A stretch of 15,213 nucleotides of DNA from JBFLVQ01 sp040758525 (GTDB lineage: Bacteria; Acidobacteriota; Blastocatellia; Chloracidobacteriales; JADJPF01), in contig JBFLVQ010000156.1 in assembly GCA_040758525.1 (NCBI GenBank), forward strand, positions 1-15,213, read 5' to 3'. Below the pieces are notes generated by a model. It had not been told where the DNA came from, ran no database searches, and saw only the letters and a program-made list of their open reading frames with translations. The number at the start of each line of letters is the position of its first letter. Position 1 is the stretch's first letter. This document shows, piece after piece, positions 14,276 to 15,213 of this stretch. A program made the translations under genes and the position numbers.

Positions 14276-14536
14276 ATGGGAGTCTTTATTATTTGTGAAC
14301 CGTGTATCGGTACAAAAGATACCGCCTGCGTGGATGCCTGTCCAGTTGACTGTATACACCCCCGCAAGGACGAGGCCGGTTTTGAAGAAGCCGAGATGCT
14401 CTATATCAATCCAGCCGAATGTATCGATTGTGGTGCTTGCGAGCCTGCTTGCCCGGTAACAGCAATCTTCCGTGAGGATGATGTACCGGCTGAGTGGCAA
14501 CATTTTGTTGCGAAAAACGCCGAATACTACGGTTGA
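14276..14536 (+). CDS. Seven-iron ferredoxin, [3Fe-4S][4Fe-4S], Thermus-like
   Basis: An 86-residue soluble electron carrier with nine cysteines: C7, C10, C18, C22, C26, C49, C52, C55 and C59. Alignment by eye to Azotobacter FdI and the Thermus ferredoxin suggests C7, C18 and C59 bind the [3Fe-4S] cluster, while C22 with C49, C52 and C55 (CIDCGAC) binds the [4Fe-4S] cluster. The start MGVFIICEPCIGTKDTACVD and the ending VPAEWQHFVAKNAEYY are typical of the Thermus-type form. The segment between C26 and C49 is about 8 residues longer than I recall for Thermus. Redox partners cannot be inferred from the neighbours. AAGGAG precedes the ATG at a 9-10 base spacing. It has its own promoter and a probable terminator, so it is likely monocistronic. 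Confidence 0.93.
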   Translation: MGVFIICEPCIGTKDTACVDACPVDCIHPRKDEAGFEEAEMLYINPAECIDCGACEPACPVTAIFREDDVPAEWQHFVAKNAEYYG

Positions 14537-14539
14537 GGA

Positions 14540-14557
14540 GCAAAGGATCGCCTTTGC
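14540..14557 (+). other. Short perfect hairpin just after the ferredoxin stop
   Basis: GCAAAGG (14540-14546) and CCTTTGC (14551-14557) form a 7 bp stem with a 4-base loop, starting 4 bases past the TGA. No T-tract follows, so it is more likely an mRNA 3'-end stabiliser or one part of a tandem terminator. Confidence 0.4.
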
Positions 14558-14572
14558 CCTACCCCACTGTTT

Positions 14573-14646
14573 GGGCCGTTACCAATATGTCGGACTGATA
14601 TTAATCTCTTATCTGTTAACGATACGGTAACGGCTCTTAATTTTTT
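14573..14646 (+). terminator. Probable rho-independent terminator of the ferredoxin gene
   Basis: GCCGTTACC (14575-14583) pairs perfectly with GGTAACGGC (14626-14634), extendable by a wobble and one more pair, and is followed by TCTTAA and six T (14641-14646). The 42-base loop is unusually long. It sits between the convergent ferredoxin and hypothetical genes but has a T-tract only on the plus strand. Confidence 0.45.
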
Positions 14647-14666
14647 AAAGCCTTAGTATTAAAGTT

Positions 14667-15161
14667 TCACGACAAGATCTCTTTCAATGAATCGCAGATA
14701 CGTCGTGCTTGGTACTCTATATTACGCGCCGTCTCGCCCTGTAACTGATTGAGGCTGCCATAGGTCTCCAGACTGAGCATCTGTGAAAAGGCAACAATGC
14801 TTAAAGAGAGCGGTTGCAACTGTTCAAGTTGTGCCTGTAATGCCTGTAGTTTTGCTGGATCGATAGTTTGAAAATCTTCTGGCACAAACATACCTGCAGG
14901 CATGGCAGAAACAACAAATGCGCTGGCAAGAGGTGAAAAACATGGCTGCCGCGCTAATCGTGGGGGCGTGCCTGTCGCTAGGCTCTGACGTGACAATAGA
15001 CCTATATGAGCAGGTCCGGCCTCTGCGAGTTCTTCACTTATCGGGGCGATAGGTGTTGATACGGGTGGATTGGCTCTCATACGCGCTCTCAACCATGGGA
15101 AAAGCGCTGTGATAGCCAAAGTGAGCAGTGCTATTAAACCGACTAGGCCAACTATCTCCAT
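14667..15161 (-). CDS. Hypothetical membrane-anchored protein
   Basis: A 164-residue protein that I do not recognise. An N-terminal helix (about 3-24, EIVGLVGLIALLTLAITALF) is followed by the basic stretch RARMRA, which suggests an uncleaved anchor with the C-terminal part in the cytoplasm. A Pro/Ala-rich, low-complexity segment (about 30-75) follows, then a short hydrophobic stretch (SAFVVSAMPAGMFV, about 80-93), then a helical region (about 100-164) rich in Leu/Gln (PAKLQALQAQLEQLQ) that may form a coiled coil. No catalytic or metal motif is visible. The ATG is preceded by GAGGGGGAAAGA, a very good ribosome-binding site, which supports a real gene. It converges on the ferredoxin gene. Its promoter may lie at 15180-15213, where TTATAA is visible on the minus strand, but the window ends there. 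Confidence 0.65.
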   Translation of the reverse strand: MEIVGLVGLIALLTLAITALFPWLRARMRANPPVSTPIAPISEELAEAGPAHIGLLSRQSLATGTPPRLARQPCFSPLASAFVVSAMPAGMFVPEDFQTIDPAKLQALQAQLEQLQPLSLSIVAFSQMLSLETYGSLNQLQGETARNIEYQARRICDSLKEILS

Positions 15162-15213
15162 TCTTTCCCCCTCTGGCCACTCAGGGTTATAATCTGCTTA
15201 CATTAGTTTGAGG

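Overview
This 15.2 kb window looks like chromosomal DNA from a free-living bacterium of moderate GC, most likely an Acidobacterium of the Blastocatellia type. That placement is inferred from gene content: a very large propeller/Y_Y_Y sensor joined to a Ser/Thr kinase, an 802-residue MacB-like permease of the ADOP (acidobacterial duplicated orphan permease) type, a Thermus-like seven-iron ferredoxin, and a CcdA-thioredoxin fusion. No rRNA, tRNA, CRISPR array, insertion sequence or prophage gene is visible.

Layout. Positions 1-1048 form an AT-rich stretch, roughly one third GC by eye against about one half in the next gene. It carries the 3' end of an addiction-module antitoxin, an overlapping ParE/RelE-type toxin and a small zinc-ribbon protein. 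Positions 1072-8085 lie on the minus strand. Read in the direction of transcription they encode a TolC-type outer-membrane protein, a family 2 glycosyltransferase and a nucleotidyltransferase-fold protein, which form a probable operon. After a 197 bp gap comes the 1169-residue propeller/Y_Y_Y/Ser-Thr kinase. A 375 bp divergent intergenic region (8086-8460) holds a strong dyad in front of the TolC gene and leads on the plus strand into queD (queuosine/7-deazaguanine biosynthesis). queD converges on the ADOP permease (8869-11277, minus). Upstream of the permease is a DHH/DHHA1 phosphoesterase (11536-12720, minus), which is divergent from the CcdA-thioredoxin fusion (12936-14144, plus). The seven-iron ferredoxin gene (14276-14536) follows with its own promoter and a probable terminator, then an unrecognised membrane-anchored protein (14667-15161, minus).

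Functionally, much of the window concerns the cell envelope and redox: export (TolC, ADOP), surface glycan synthesis (GT2), thiol-disulfide transfer across the membrane (CcdA-Trx), electron transfer (ferredoxin) and transmembrane signalling (propeller kinase). The most unusual item is the kinase gene. A complete hybrid-two-component-style periplasmic sensor, with 14 Trp-repeats, Y_Y_Y, a membrane segment and a histidine-kinase-like linker helix, ends in a eukaryotic-type Ser/Thr kinase instead of a histidine kinase. No obviously new multi-gene system is present. The best leads are this kinase, the dyad before the TolC operon, and the altered motif residues in the DHH protein.
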